A DNA stretch of 64,000 bases from a virus. Positions 1 to 8,203 of the stretch are shown here, piece after piece. The notes below the pieces were generated by a model. The model did no database searches, was not told the DNA's origin, and saw nothing but the letters and a program-made list of their open reading frames with translations. The stretch lies in IMG/VR virus record IMGVR_UViG_3300030114_000003, positions 79,891-143,890 of that record; one strand, 5' to 3'. Every line of letters begins with the position of its first letter. Within the stretch, counting starts at the first letter, position 1. The position numbers and the translations under genes were made by a program.

Positions 1-85
1 TTGTTAAAATTCGTTTTCTATTATGTATAATATCTGATGGTTTGTATACTGGATTTATAACCCTTTGACCAATATAAATATCCAT
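1..85 (-). CDS. Partial gene at left edge, unknown
   Basis: An open frame on the minus strand begins with ATG at 85 and runs off the window, giving about 28 residues starting MDIYIGQRVINPVYK. A purine-rich ribosome site (AGAAGGGG) sits about 7 bases upstream and a class A promoter-like motif lies at 105-130, so a real start here is likely. Too little is visible to name a family. Confidence 0.5.
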   Translation of the reverse strand, partial: MDIYIGQRVINPVYKPSDIIHNRKRILT

Positions 86-104
86 ATTATATCCCCTTCT
101 CTCT

Positions 105-130
105 CAAGTATATAATATATGGTTATAAAT
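105..130 (-). promoter_or_regulatory. Class A promoter-like motif
   Basis: Read on the minus strand it is TTATAACCATATATTATA followed by TACTTG. It is one of 11 copies in the window of a TATAAY-N-TATATTATACTT pattern. It sits 20 bases ahead of the partial gene at the left edge. Function as a promoter is inferred from recurrence and position. Confidence 0.5.
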
Positions 131-151
131 CCAATTATTTACAAATATATT

Positions 152-2770
152 CTAACTGATTTCTTCAAAGTTAAAATCATCATCTGTATCTAAGAAATCA
201 TCATCATTCAATAAATCCAATACTTCATCTGGTATCTCGTTTATTAATTCATAACTTCCAGTTCTTTTATTCGTTTCTTCATTATAAGCATAGAATCCTT
301 TATTATCTCTTAATATTGTCAAATTTTTATATTTAATATTATGAGCATTCTCACAAATAGATACTTTATATTGATTTAGAAGATTTGAAAAAGTAGCTTC
401 TATAATATCCCTTCTTATTTTAGATTTATAAAAACCCTCCAATTCCACCTCTAAATTCTCGTCAAAGAAATATTGATTCTTATCTAATAATTGATGACCT
501 GTTAACATTTCAAACATCATGTTATGATCTACATATTGTTCTTTAGTAATTAATTCATCTATACCGATTTTTACTTTATCAGCTACACTAGATTTTAATA
601 GTTTAGTAGATACATCGAATTGTTTCTTAACTTCAGATCTATTAGTTAATATTAATTTACCATCTACAATTCTATATAATTTTTCTAAATATTGATCTCT
701 AGAATATAATGGCTCTACAAATGAATTTTGAATCATACAAGGAACTATGTAAGATACTGGTTTAGAATCTGCTGTTTTAGTAACCACAGGATTAACTCCA
801 CTCATAGCCATATATTCATTTACGTGCCATATTTTATCTTGTTTATTATCTAATAGATTTAATTTAATTTGAGCCAGAGTATTTATTAATTGCCCAAAGT
901 TATTATTAGTAAGTCTTAGATAATTATATTTACCTTGTTCAAATATGGCTTTCTCTTTTGATGTTTGTTTAGCCCTATATTCAGGCATCTCTCTATTATT
1001 AGGATTATCCCCTCCATCTTTAGCATCTATTTGTAAATTATAAGGAATAATCGTTACATCCAATATCCAAGCACGTTCTTTACCTTCATTATCTTCGTAT
1101 AAAACTGTATCACCTGGTGTAATAACATCCAATGATTTAAATCCCATTACTTCATCCAAGAACTCTAATAATTTCTTTTCATAACTACCAGTATAAGTTC
1201 TCTTTATTCCATCTGACCATATATATTCTCCAGATATTCCTCTATTAGCTAACATCTTCTTTTGAAATTCTGGATCATCTGTTACATATAATTTACCTTT
1301 TGTTCGTATCATAGCTTCATCTCTTTGTTTTCTATAATCTTGTACACATTTCTCACAACAGAATCTATCATACTTAGCTTTATTCTCATCCCATAAAGTT
1401 TCTTTACCACATATAACACAACTACCTTTTTCTTTTTTATTTATTATATTAAATACAATTCTAGTAGCAGTATAATTTTCTGGTATGAAATCTTCATGCT
1501 CATCTAAAATATGAGTTATAAGTTTTTGTCTATCTAATCTAGTTTCACAATAAGGACATTTATATTTCTTTTGATAAGATACTCCTGATTCTAATAAACA
1601 TAATTCATATTGTGGTCTTACTATAATTTCTTTATTTTCATTTAAATTAAATCTAATACCCATTTCATCATCCTCCTTTGTTTCTTTTATTGTAGATTTT
1701 ATGTCATTTCTAAAATCACTTAAATAATTATTATCTTGAATAAGTGTTTTTAATGTTTGTCCACCGTTACCTCCACTTATTATTCTTTTAAATTGTCTTA
1801 ATTTTGATATTAGAGGAGATGACCCCATAATTATTATAGGTTTATCAGTCATATAAATCAAATCCTCTTTAGTATACATTAATTGATATATTTGTATACC
1901 TTCTATTATAGTTTTAATATTGTTCTTTAAAGCATAAGATACACAGAAATGAATATATTCTTTTACTGTTTTTATTAATTTATCTTTATCTGTATTATCA
2001 TTCTTGTCTTTCCAATATTCACTTATATGATTATATTGATTATATTTTGAGTCGCTTTCCATAAATTTTTTAAGAAAGTTATTTTTTGAATTATTATGAT
2101 TATATTCTAATTGATCTAATTCTACTACATCAGCTTTATATTCTTTAGCTAATTGATTAGCTAATGTAGACTTTCCACCGCCCGATAGACCTGTGATTAA
2201 TAAAACTGGATAATTACTATCCTCCCATTTCTCTAAATTATTTGAAAAATCTTTATCGGAAATTAATAGATTTTCTTTCACTATAGATCTTTCCTTTATA
2301 ATATCTTTATCCTTCTCAATCCATTCCCAGTCCCAATCATACAATTCAGCTTCTTTATCCCCGTATTTAAATTTATGACCATCTTTTCCAGAATCATCTA
2401 TTACTTTTATTTTCCCTATACATTTTAGTCCTATAGGATGAGTAACCCATGTTTCTCCAGTTATCTTACAATCAGGAACTTGTTTTGTTGTAGGTTTATA
2501 TGTCTCTATATTCATAGTTTTAGGGACATGTACATATAATATCATATCTTTCATTCTCATAGAAATAGCCATCAATGCTTTATGTATAGAAGTAGCAAAA
2601 CAAACTCTTTTAGTTTCATTATCTTCATGACCATTCTTAGTGAAATAATTCTCAGGTACTCTAGGATATAATGTTTTATTATCCATATTATCTTTAGATA
2701 GAAAATATAAATGTTTTTCATTTGATTTACTTGATTCATTTACAATTTCATTAGCGTTATATCTTGGCAT
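152..2770 (-). CDS. P-loop / zinc-finger / PD-(D/E)XK nuclease fusion protein
   Basis: 872-residue multidomain protein. Residues 1-170 are an unrecognised region. Near residue 194 is a Walker A loop (GLSGGGKSTLA), followed by about 150 residues that look like a small nucleotide-kinase P-loop domain. Two zinc-binding segments follow: CPYC...H-x4-H near 410 and CVIC...CCEKC near 460-485. Residues about 540-650 resemble a PD-(D/E)XK nuclease: SYEKKLL, then ILDVTI, then QIDAKDGGDNPN, giving the E...D...DxK pattern known from phage homing-type nucleases. The last 200 residues are unassigned and end in an acidic tail. Start: ATG at 2770, with GAGGTG just upstream; the longer GTG frame would place the ribosome site inside the gene. 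A class B promoter-like motif precedes it. The cellular role is not known; the nuclease call is by motif only. Confidence 0.6.
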   Translation of the reverse strand: MPRYNANEIVNESSKSNEKHLYFLSKDNMDNKTLYPRVPENYFTKNGHEDNETKRVCFATSIHKALMAISMRMKDMILYVHVPKTMNIETYKPTTKQVPDCKITGETWVTHPIGLKCIGKIKVIDDSGKDGHKFKYGDKEAELYDWDWEWIEKDKDIIKERSIVKENLLISDKDFSNNLEKWEDSNYPVLLITGLSGGGKSTLANQLAKEYKADVVELDQLEYNHNNSKNNFLKKFMESDSKYNQYNHISEYWKDKNDNTDKDKLIKTVKEYIHFCVSYALKNNIKTIIEGIQIYQLMYTKEDLIYMTDKPIIIMGSSPLISKLRQFKRIISGGNGGQTLKTLIQDNNYLSDFRNDIKSTIKETKEDDEMGIRFNLNENKEIIVRPQYELCLLESGVSYQKKYKCPYCETRLDRQKLITHILDEHEDFIPENYTATRIVFNIINKKEKGSCVICGKETLWDENKAKYDRFCCEKCVQDYRKQRDEAMIRTKGKLYVTDDPEFQKKMLANRGISGEYIWSDGIKRTYTGSYEKKLLEFLDEVMGFKSLDVITPGDTVLYEDNEGKERAWILDVTIIPYNLQIDAKDGGDNPNNREMPEYRAKQTSKEKAIFEQGKYNYLRLTNNNFGQLINTLAQIKLNLLDNKQDKIWHVNEYMAMSGVNPVVTKTADSKPVSYIVPCMIQNSFVEPLYSRDQYLEKLYRIVDGKLILTNRSEVKKQFDVSTKLLKSSVADKVKIGIDELITKEQYVDHNMMFEMLTGHQLLDKNQYFFDENLEVELEGFYKSKIRRDIIEATFSNLLNQYKVSICENAHNIKYKNLTILRDNKGFYAYNEETNKRTGSYELINEIPDEVLDLLNDDDFLDTDDDFNFEEIS

Positions 2771-2781
2771 ATTAATCACCT

Positions 2782-2796
2782 CTTATTCTAAAGTTC
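2782..2796 (-). promoter_or_regulatory. Class B promoter-like motif (AACW-N6-TA)
   Basis: Minus-strand GAACTTTAGAATAAG fits AAC[AT]-N6-TA and lies about 12 bases before the start of the P-loop/nuclease fusion gene, right next to its ribosome site. Confidence 0.45.
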
Positions 2797-2803
2797 AAAA
2801 AAG

Positions 2804-2828
2804 AAAGAGGATGCAAAACACCCTCTTT
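2804..2828 (-). terminator. Rho-independent terminator
   Basis: Inverted repeat AAAGAGG/CCTCTTT followed on the minus strand by a T-rich run. It lies just after the stop of the repeat protein gene. Confidence 0.7.
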
Positions 2829-2835
2829 AATTTTA

Positions 2836-4569
2836 TTATTCTTGATTTTGATAATTGTACATTTCTGTTAGTAATTTTAATTCTAATGGAGATTGTTCAA
2901 ATAATTTATTTATATCATCTATATCAAAATCCATATTTTTTATTTTTCTATAAACACAATCTTTATCTGTTTGATATTGAGTTATTTTAGGATGAAAACC
3001 TTCAAATAAAGCTATTATAAATGTTGAAAAATAGTTTTTATCATCAATTGCTATATTATATATACTATCTAGGAACATACCTATTTTCGAATAATCTTTT
3101 ATTTTATGCACTATTTGATAATAATCTACAATATGTTTTATAATAGGATCATTCTTATATACAAATTCTTCTTCATCAATTTTAAATTCTTTATATTGTT
3201 TTGCTATTAAATTACCATTATTTTCATATTTTAGTATTTTTATTTCTATAGGTTCTAAATTCATACAATATGATAATATTCTCCCTAGATGAACATCAAT
3301 ATCATCTTTATTAAATTTTCTAGCATTAATAATATCTTTTTTCCTTGGATAATAAGAATATTGCCCTTCATATCCAATAAATTCCCAATCATCGCAACAT
3401 GTTTTTATCATAATAATATATTTAATTTCGTCTATAATATTATCTCCTTCTATTTCTTTATTTTCATAAATAATATCACATTTATATAATACTTCAATTT
3501 CAACTTTATAGGTTGAATTTAATATTTGTTCTTTACTTATTCTGACTAACTCTACTAAATTGCTAGGTGTAAATTTATGTGTACTATTATCGTAGGTAAT
3601 TCTATATCCAATACATTTTTCACCACAATATAATTCAAAATCTGATATATCTGATTGAGTATCAAATATTTCAAATATTTCATCAATATTATATTCATGT
3701 TCATAATCATCGACATATGTTATTGATTCTATTACATGATCTATGGTTTCGTGATATTTTATCTTCCCAACCCATTTATCTATTTTTATATTTTTAATAC
3801 AGAATTTCATGTCTTTTAATTTCATTTTATTATCACTTTTCATCTCTTCATTATTGTATATGGGTTCAAGTATATTATTTTCATATTCTAAATCAAATAG
3901 ATCTTTTAATTCTCTAGTACTTAATTGTGTTATTGAATTACTATCTTTATGGGTCATTTTGTATCCAACACAATCTTCATCATAACATATATCAATATCA
4001 TCTTCATTATATAATGATAAAAATACTTTTATTTCATTATAAGAGTATAATGTCATATGAATATCAAACATCAATGGAAGTACTTCATCTTTATCAAAAC
4101 GTTTAAGCCAGTTACATTCACTCTTTATAGATCTAAATCTAATACCAAACATTATTTCTTTTAATTTCATTTTAATCGTCTCCTCTTTAATCTTATCTGT
4201 ATTCTTCTTTTCTTTTATAAAATTGGGAAACCCCATTACAGTTGGCTCTCTATATAGAATCTCTATATTATAAGATTCATTAGATTTATTTTTAATTATC
4301 CAACTTATCATTTCTTCATCTGGCTTTATTTCTACAGCCAATAAACTAATAGTATCATGTGTTATTTTATATCCAAGGCAGTTTTCATCTACATGAAAAC
4401 TTATTTTAGTATATTTATAATAATTACTTATAATATTAAGAATATCAAGAATTTCCTCAATATCAAATTTTATACTTAATTTATTTGAATAATAAATACT
4501 ATTTCCAATTACACATTCAATCCAATCATTATCTACCTTAATACCAAATTTCATATCTTTTAATTTCAT
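2836..4569 (-). CDS. Tandem-repeat protein built from fused gene copies, unknown
   Basis: 577-residue protein made of at least three related units, each opening with MKLKD[MI]-type sequence: residue 1 (MKLKDMKFGI), about 134 (MKLKEIMFGI) and about 249 (MKLKDMKFCI). A fourth, weaker unit begins near 377 (DEIKYIIMIKTCCDDW). Each unit contains a block like E-x-CIGY(R/K)ITH or CLGYKITHD, seen near residues 60, 200 and 320. No known domain is recognised. At the DNA level, unit 2 is preceded by GAGGAGACGATTAAA, close to the AGGAGAGGATTAAA in front of the true start, so the gene looks like a fusion of duplicated genes with their ribosome sites. Shorter products from internal starts are possible. It is followed by a terminator. 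Confidence 0.7.
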   Translation of the reverse strand: MKLKDMKFGIKVDNDWIECVIGNSIYYSNKLSIKFDIEEILDILNIISNYYKYTKISFHVDENCLGYKITHDTISLLAVEIKPDEEMISWIIKNKSNESYNIEILYREPTVMGFPNFIKEKKNTDKIKEETIKMKLKEIMFGIRFRSIKSECNWLKRFDKDEVLPLMFDIHMTLYSYNEIKVFLSLYNEDDIDICYDEDCVGYKMTHKDSNSITQLSTRELKDLFDLEYENNILEPIYNNEEMKSDNKMKLKDMKFCIKNIKIDKWVGKIKYHETIDHVIESITYVDDYEHEYNIDEIFEIFDTQSDISDFELYCGEKCIGYRITYDNSTHKFTPSNLVELVRISKEQILNSTYKVEIEVLYKCDIIYENKEIEGDNIIDEIKYIIMIKTCCDDWEFIGYEGQYSYYPRKKDIINARKFNKDDIDVHLGRILSYCMNLEPIEIKILKYENNGNLIAKQYKEFKIDEEEFVYKNDPIIKHIVDYYQIVHKIKDYSKIGMFLDSIYNIAIDDKNYFSTFIIALFEGFHPKITQYQTDKDCVYRKIKNMDFDIDDINKLFEQSPLELKLLTEMYNYQNQE

Positions 4570-4581
4570 TTTAATCCTCTC

Positions 4582-4926
4582 CTAAATACTTATTTGTAAA
4601 TAATCATAGTCATTAGATTTTAATACTGTTTCTAATTCCAATAACCAAAATAAATCTGCTTCTGTTAATTTAGATTTATCATAATCTTTTATCAATTGTA
4701 ATAATTCATCTTTCTTATCTAGATCTATTATTTGTAAACAAGAATCAGTTAAATCTTCATCATTATCATATGTATCAATATTTATTACGACCCCTTTTAT
4801 TTGATACCAAATAATATCTGTAACAGATGTAGTAAAATAAATTTCATCTACAAATTCTCTTCTATTTTCACAATAAAGATCATTGACTTTTTCTCCACCT
4901 TTAACAATGACTATTGTTTGACTCAT
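4582..4926 (-). CDS. Hypothetical protein, 114 aa
   Basis: Small acidic protein beginning MSQTIVIVKGGEKVND and ending in a Leu-rich helical segment. No family recognised. Its ATG overlaps the stop of the upstream gene by four bases (ATGA), so the two are translationally coupled, and the ribosome site GGAGG lies inside that gene. It is read in the same direction as the repeat protein gene 12 bases on, and they probably share a transcript starting near 5409. Confidence 0.7.
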   Translation of the reverse strand: MSQTIVIVKGGEKVNDLYCENRREFVDEIYFTTSVTDIIWYQIKGVVINIDTYDNDEDLTDSCLQIIDLDKKDELLQLIKDYDKSKLTEADLFWLLELETVLKSNDYDYLQISI

Positions 4927-5363
4927 TGTTTTTCTCCTCCTTTTATTTTATTCAAAGATTCTATCAATTTTGAATAGACTGTTTTGACATAATAATAGTC
5001 GTTTAATAATTTAATATCTTTCCTTTCTATTAAACACTTTTCTTCTGGTAAATTAATAAGCACATCATTATACACATTTATTATATTATTTATTTTAATA
5101 TGATCTAATTTAAAGCCTTTCAGTTTATTCTCAAATAATTCATTATTAATGACACCATCTACCATAGATTCTATTGATTGTTTTTGAGATAAATTATTAT
5201 CCAAACAATTATCAATATGGTTTGTTATGTTAGTATCATAGAATAATTCAAACATTTCTACATATAGATTATCTATTTTTGTAAATAAACCAAATAAATA
5301 TAAATTTCCTCCTAAATAATTTGAATATGAATTAGCTATCACTTTTTGAATTTCATCATGCAA
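4923..5363 (-). CDS. Hypothetical protein, about 146 aa; start uncertain
   Basis: Mostly helical protein with no recognised domain. The only in-frame start near the ribosome site is TTG at 5363 (MHDEIQKV). An ATG eight bases earlier, better spaced from GGAGAG, reads only MIA before TGA in another frame. Either TTG is the real start or a small indel has disturbed the 5' end. First gene of a minus-strand operon behind a class A promoter-like motif at 5409-5433. Confidence 0.6.
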   Translation of the reverse strand: MHDEIQKVIANSYSNYLGGNLYLFGLFTKIDNLYVEMFELFYDTNITNHIDNCLDNNLSQKQSIESMVDGVINNELFENKLKGFKLDHIKINNIINVYNDVLINLPEEKCLIERKDIKLLNDYYYVKTVYSKLIESLNKIKGGEKQ

Positions 5364-5408
5364 TCATTTTAAATCTCTCCTCTTAATTAAAATATTTTAT
5401 TATGTATT

Positions 5409-5433
5409 CATAAGTATAATATATAATTATAAA
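5409..5433 (-). promoter_or_regulatory. Class A promoter-like motif
   Basis: Minus-strand TTATAATTATATATTATA then CTTATGA; near-consensus copy of the class A motif, 45 bases upstream of the operon that starts at 5363. It lies in a divergent intergenic region with the plus-strand gp25-like gene. Confidence 0.55.
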
Positions 5434-5469
5434 TCTTTATATTTACATTATGTATCTTTTTATAAGTTA

Positions 5470-5481
5470 AACTTATAATTA
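5470..5481 (+). promoter_or_regulatory. Class B promoter-like motif (AACW-N6-TA)
   Basis: AACTTATAATTA matches AAC[AT]-N6-TA and lies about 28 bases before the GTG start of the gp25-like gene, the first gene of the plus-strand run that carries RNA polymerase beta' N-part. Confidence 0.4.
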
Positions 5482-5508
5482 AATTTAATATATCAGAGGT
5501 GATTATAT

Positions 5509-5889
5509 GTGGCTATAAGAGAATATGTCTTATCATTAGATGATTACAAAAACCCTAAAGTATTTGAAGGTGAAAATGCTATTGCTATATTATTAATTAG
5601 ATTATTTTTAATGAACCCTGGAGATATAGAAACTCACCCTAATATGGGTATAGGATTATACAAAAACTACAGAAATATGTGGATGGATGATATACCTGCG
5701 TTACAATTAAATGCTGAAAAACAAATAGCACAATATTTACCTATGTTACAAAATGTAAGTATAAATATAACCCAGAAAGAAAAGAAATCAAAAATAATAC
5801 TTATAGATATACAAGTAGAAAATACTATCTATTCTTTAATATCAGATAATACAAGCAAAACATTATCATTAGATGAAATGATTAAATAG
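5509..5889 (+). CDS. Baseplate wedge protein, T4 gp25-like
   Basis: 126-residue protein of the gp25/lysozyme-like baseplate family, which in contractile-tail phages joins the wedge to the inner baseplate and starts sheath assembly. Seen: MNPGDIETHPNMGIGL near residues 36-51, which fits the family pattern of Pro-Gly, then HP and GxGL, followed by an amphipathic helix and a short beta strand pair. Length is typical. The start is GTG at 5509, nine bases after AGAGGTGA; the overlapping ATG at 5507 is in another frame. Followed 12 bases later by the next gene. It is good evidence for a myophage. Confidence 0.75.
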   Translation: MAIREYVLSLDDYKNPKVFEGENAIAILLIRLFLMNPGDIETHPNMGIGLYKNYRNMWMDDIPALQLNAEKQIAQYLPMLQNVSINITQKEKKSKIILIDIQVENTIYSLISDNTSKTLSLDEMIK

Positions 5890-5901
5890 GAGGTAATATA
5901 A

Positions 5902-7617
5902 ATGAATGAAAAACCAAGTACACTTAATCAAATGAGAAAAAAAGATACTAAATATGAAGAAGTGGATATGACAAAAATCAAAAAAATAGTAGAGGGGAGC
6001 AAAAGGGAAGAGCAATCCAAAGAAGCAAAAGAGAAAAATATAGAATCTGAAAATAATATTATGAGTTTGATAGATAATAGAATAAATGCACTTAAAGAAG
6101 AAAAGATTGTATTCAATAAATTGAAACAAGAAGAAATAGAAAGAAGACAAATGGAAGAAAGTGGTGTATTAAAAAATACTTATAATGATAACGATTTAGA
6201 TATACCCGAATTATCAATGGAATATGGAGATGATGATATGGAAGAAAAACTAATAATACATCAAGAAAAAGAATCAGTTGAAATAAAATCATCTATAGTT
6301 ATAGATGATGTAGTAGAAGAAAAATTAGTTATATATAATGAACATGGTGTTATACCAGACCCTAATGAAAAAGAGTTTGTAAGTCCTATAAAAATGATTG
6401 AATCTAATAGTAATACAGTTATGAAAAGTGGTGCCAATTTATCGTTAGAAGATGCTTCTAAAATAAATTCTGAAATGTTTGATAAAAACGATTTCGATGA
6501 AAAAGAAATTCCAAAAGATATTGATTATATTAAAATAGATGATGAAGATGAAGAAGCTCAAATAGAAAAAGATCTAAAATTTACTACAGAAGAATTAGAT
6601 AAAATGTTTGAAGCAATGAGAGCTGATATAAAAGCATCATTGAAACCTATTAAGAATCCGATAGATATAAGTAAATTTGGATTTGGAAAACCTGTTAATA
6701 TTAACAATGCTTCTTCTACAAGACATAAAGATATTGAGGAACATGTTTTATGGAACTCAAAAAGAATATTTGCTATGGAAGAATTAGAAGGTTTCGAAGT
6801 AAATGAGCTAGTAGCTGAATTAGAGACTGGTGGAGAGTATGGACAATTGATTAAGAAATTTAAAATATTATATGATCATTTAAGAGGAACTAAACCTGTT
6901 GATGTATTTACATGGTTAAAGAATACTTTATCTGTGGATTTGAATCATATTTATATGGGTGGATTTATAAGTTCATTTAAAGATAGTAATATATTAGCAG
7001 CTCAATGTGATCATTGTAAAGCACCTTATTTAAATAAATATATTCCTATTAAGAATATGATGAAATTTGATTCTCCAGAAGCAGAAGCTAAATATTATGA
7101 TATATTAAATAATCCAGATGATTCTCCATACAAAATAGAGGGTAAAGGTTATCAAATATCAGATGATTATTTATTTAAATTAAAGAAACCTTCTATTTGG
7201 AAAAATAATATTGAGCCTTATTTACTAGAACCTGAATTTAGAAAGAAATATAGTAGTATAATAAATATATTAACTTATGTAGATACTATATATCTTATAG
7301 ATAGACAAAATGAACAATTCAGACCTATAGATTTGACAATTGACGTTGAAAAAGATGATAGGGAAAAAGCAAGAAAAGTTCTTAAAAACAAGATAAGAAA
7401 ATACGGTTTGATTATAACTAAAGAATTAAATACTGCACAATTTCAAACTTTATTATCTTACATATATAAAGAAGCAAGTGAAGAAGAACAAGGTATTACA
7501 TATAAAATACCTGAAAGTAAATGTCCTAAATGTAATTATATAGAACCAGAACATCAAATGTCGGCAGAAGATCTCCTTTTTACGCAACATCAGGTGGCTC
7601 AACTAGGAAGTATATAG
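5902..7617 (+). CDS. Putative tail/baseplate-associated protein with Cys pairs
   Basis: 571-residue protein. The first 230 residues are charged, Glu/Lys-rich and probably disordered or coiled coil. The C-terminal half (about 290-570) is folded and has CDHCKAPYLNKY near 365 and CPKCNYIEPEHQ near 540, two Cys pairs that could bind one zinc ion. T4-type phages have a zinc-containing baseplate hub assembly protein near gp25; the position here, directly after the gp25-like gene, makes a similar role plausible but I do not recognise the family with confidence. Ribosome site AGGAGG seven bases before ATG. Confidence 0.5.
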   Translation: MNEKPSTLNQMRKKDTKYEEVDMTKIKKIVEGSKREEQSKEAKEKNIESENNIMSLIDNRINALKEEKIVFNKLKQEEIERRQMEESGVLKNTYNDNDLDIPELSMEYGDDDMEEKLIIHQEKESVEIKSSIVIDDVVEEKLVIYNEHGVIPDPNEKEFVSPIKMIESNSNTVMKSGANLSLEDASKINSEMFDKNDFDEKEIPKDIDYIKIDDEDEEAQIEKDLKFTTEELDKMFEAMRADIKASLKPIKNPIDISKFGFGKPVNINNASSTRHKDIEEHVLWNSKRIFAMEELEGFEVNELVAELETGGEYGQLIKKFKILYDHLRGTKPVDVFTWLKNTLSVDLNHIYMGGFISSFKDSNILAAQCDHCKAPYLNKYIPIKNMMKFDSPEAEAKYYDILNNPDDSPYKIEGKGYQISDDYLFKLKKPSIWKNNIEPYLLEPEFRKKYSSIINILTYVDTIYLIDRQNEQFRPIDLTIDVEKDDREKARKVLKNKIRKYGLIITKELNTAQFQTLLSYIYKEASEEEQGITYKIPESKCPKCNYIEPEHQMSAEDLLFTQHQVAQLGSI

Positions 7618-7628
7618 ATAAGATTATA

Positions 7629-7859
7629 ATGATCAATCATTATAAGAAGATTTCTTTTACAGAACTAGAAAACATGAGAAATAAGTTATTTCATAAAATC
7701 TATATGGATATTTATGAAAAGATGCTAACTGGTGAAGGACAAAAACAATTAGAAGCTGAAGCTATGGGATGTACAGCATCATTATTAGCAGCTATGGGAT
7801 CTGCTGCTGGTAATACCTCTACCCCTAAGGGAAAGCAATCTAAAAATAAAAGGAGATGA
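7629..7859 (+). CDS. Small basic-tailed protein, unknown
   Basis: 76 residues: a helical N-terminal half (ELENMRNKLFHKIYMDIYEKM), an Ala/Gly-rich stretch (TASLLAAMGSAAG) and a Lys/Arg-rich tail ending NKRR. It ends in TGA. No family recognised; the position between a baseplate-type gene and RNA polymerase suggests it belongs to the same late operon. The ribosome site is weak (AAGATTATAATG), so coupling to the preceding gene is likely. Confidence 0.55.
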   Translation: MINHYKKISFTELENMRNKLFHKIYMDIYEKMLTGEGQKQLEAEAMGCTASLLAAMGSAAGNTSTPKGKQSKNKRR

Positions 7860-7867
7860 TCTGAGAC

Positions 7868-8161
7868 ATGGTAATGGATAGAATGAAATTCATAGAATCT
7901 AATAATATTAACGATTGTGAATATTTCGCTAATAATTATGAAGCTATTATGACATCATATGGAGTCTGTTCTTTATTTAATGACTTTAATATGAAAAACA
8001 TAAATATAGTTGATGATTCTATATATTTTGAATTAAAAAAGAAGACCAAATCAATACCTGTAATCAATGCATCATCTGTATATGATAAAAAATATCAGGT
8101 AGAATTTAACATTAATAATGATACTATAGGAATAACAATGAAAGAGGTATCAGGTGTATAA
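7868..8161 (+). CDS. Hypothetical protein, 97 aa
   Basis: Small mixed alpha/beta protein (MVMDRMKFIESNNIND) with no recognised domain. The ribosome site AGGAGATGA overlaps the 3' end of the preceding gene. A strong terminator begins inside its last codons, so it ends the gp25 operon segment. Confidence 0.6.
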   Translation: MVMDRMKFIESNNINDCEYFANNYEAIMTSYGVCSLFNDFNMKNINIVDDSIYFELKKKTKSIPVINASSVYDKKYQVEFNINNDTIGITMKEVSGV

Positions 8162-8176
8162 CCTGATCCCTTTTTT
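8149..8176 (+). terminator. Rho-independent terminator
   Basis: ATCAGGT-GTATA-ACCTGAT stem-loop followed by CCCTTTTTT. It overlaps the stop of the 97-aa gene and lies just before the RNA polymerase gene, so that gene is either reached by read-through or has its own promoter, which I do not see. Confidence 0.75.
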
Positions 8177-8203
8177 ATATCAAAATGAGAAAGGAGTTTT
8201 AAT

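Noticed and set aside
5869-6150. Hydrophobic minus-strand frame (93 aa) opposite the 571-residue gene
   Set aside because: It is the antisense of a Lys/Glu-rich low-complexity region, which gives Phe/Leu-rich shadow frames. No ribosome site.
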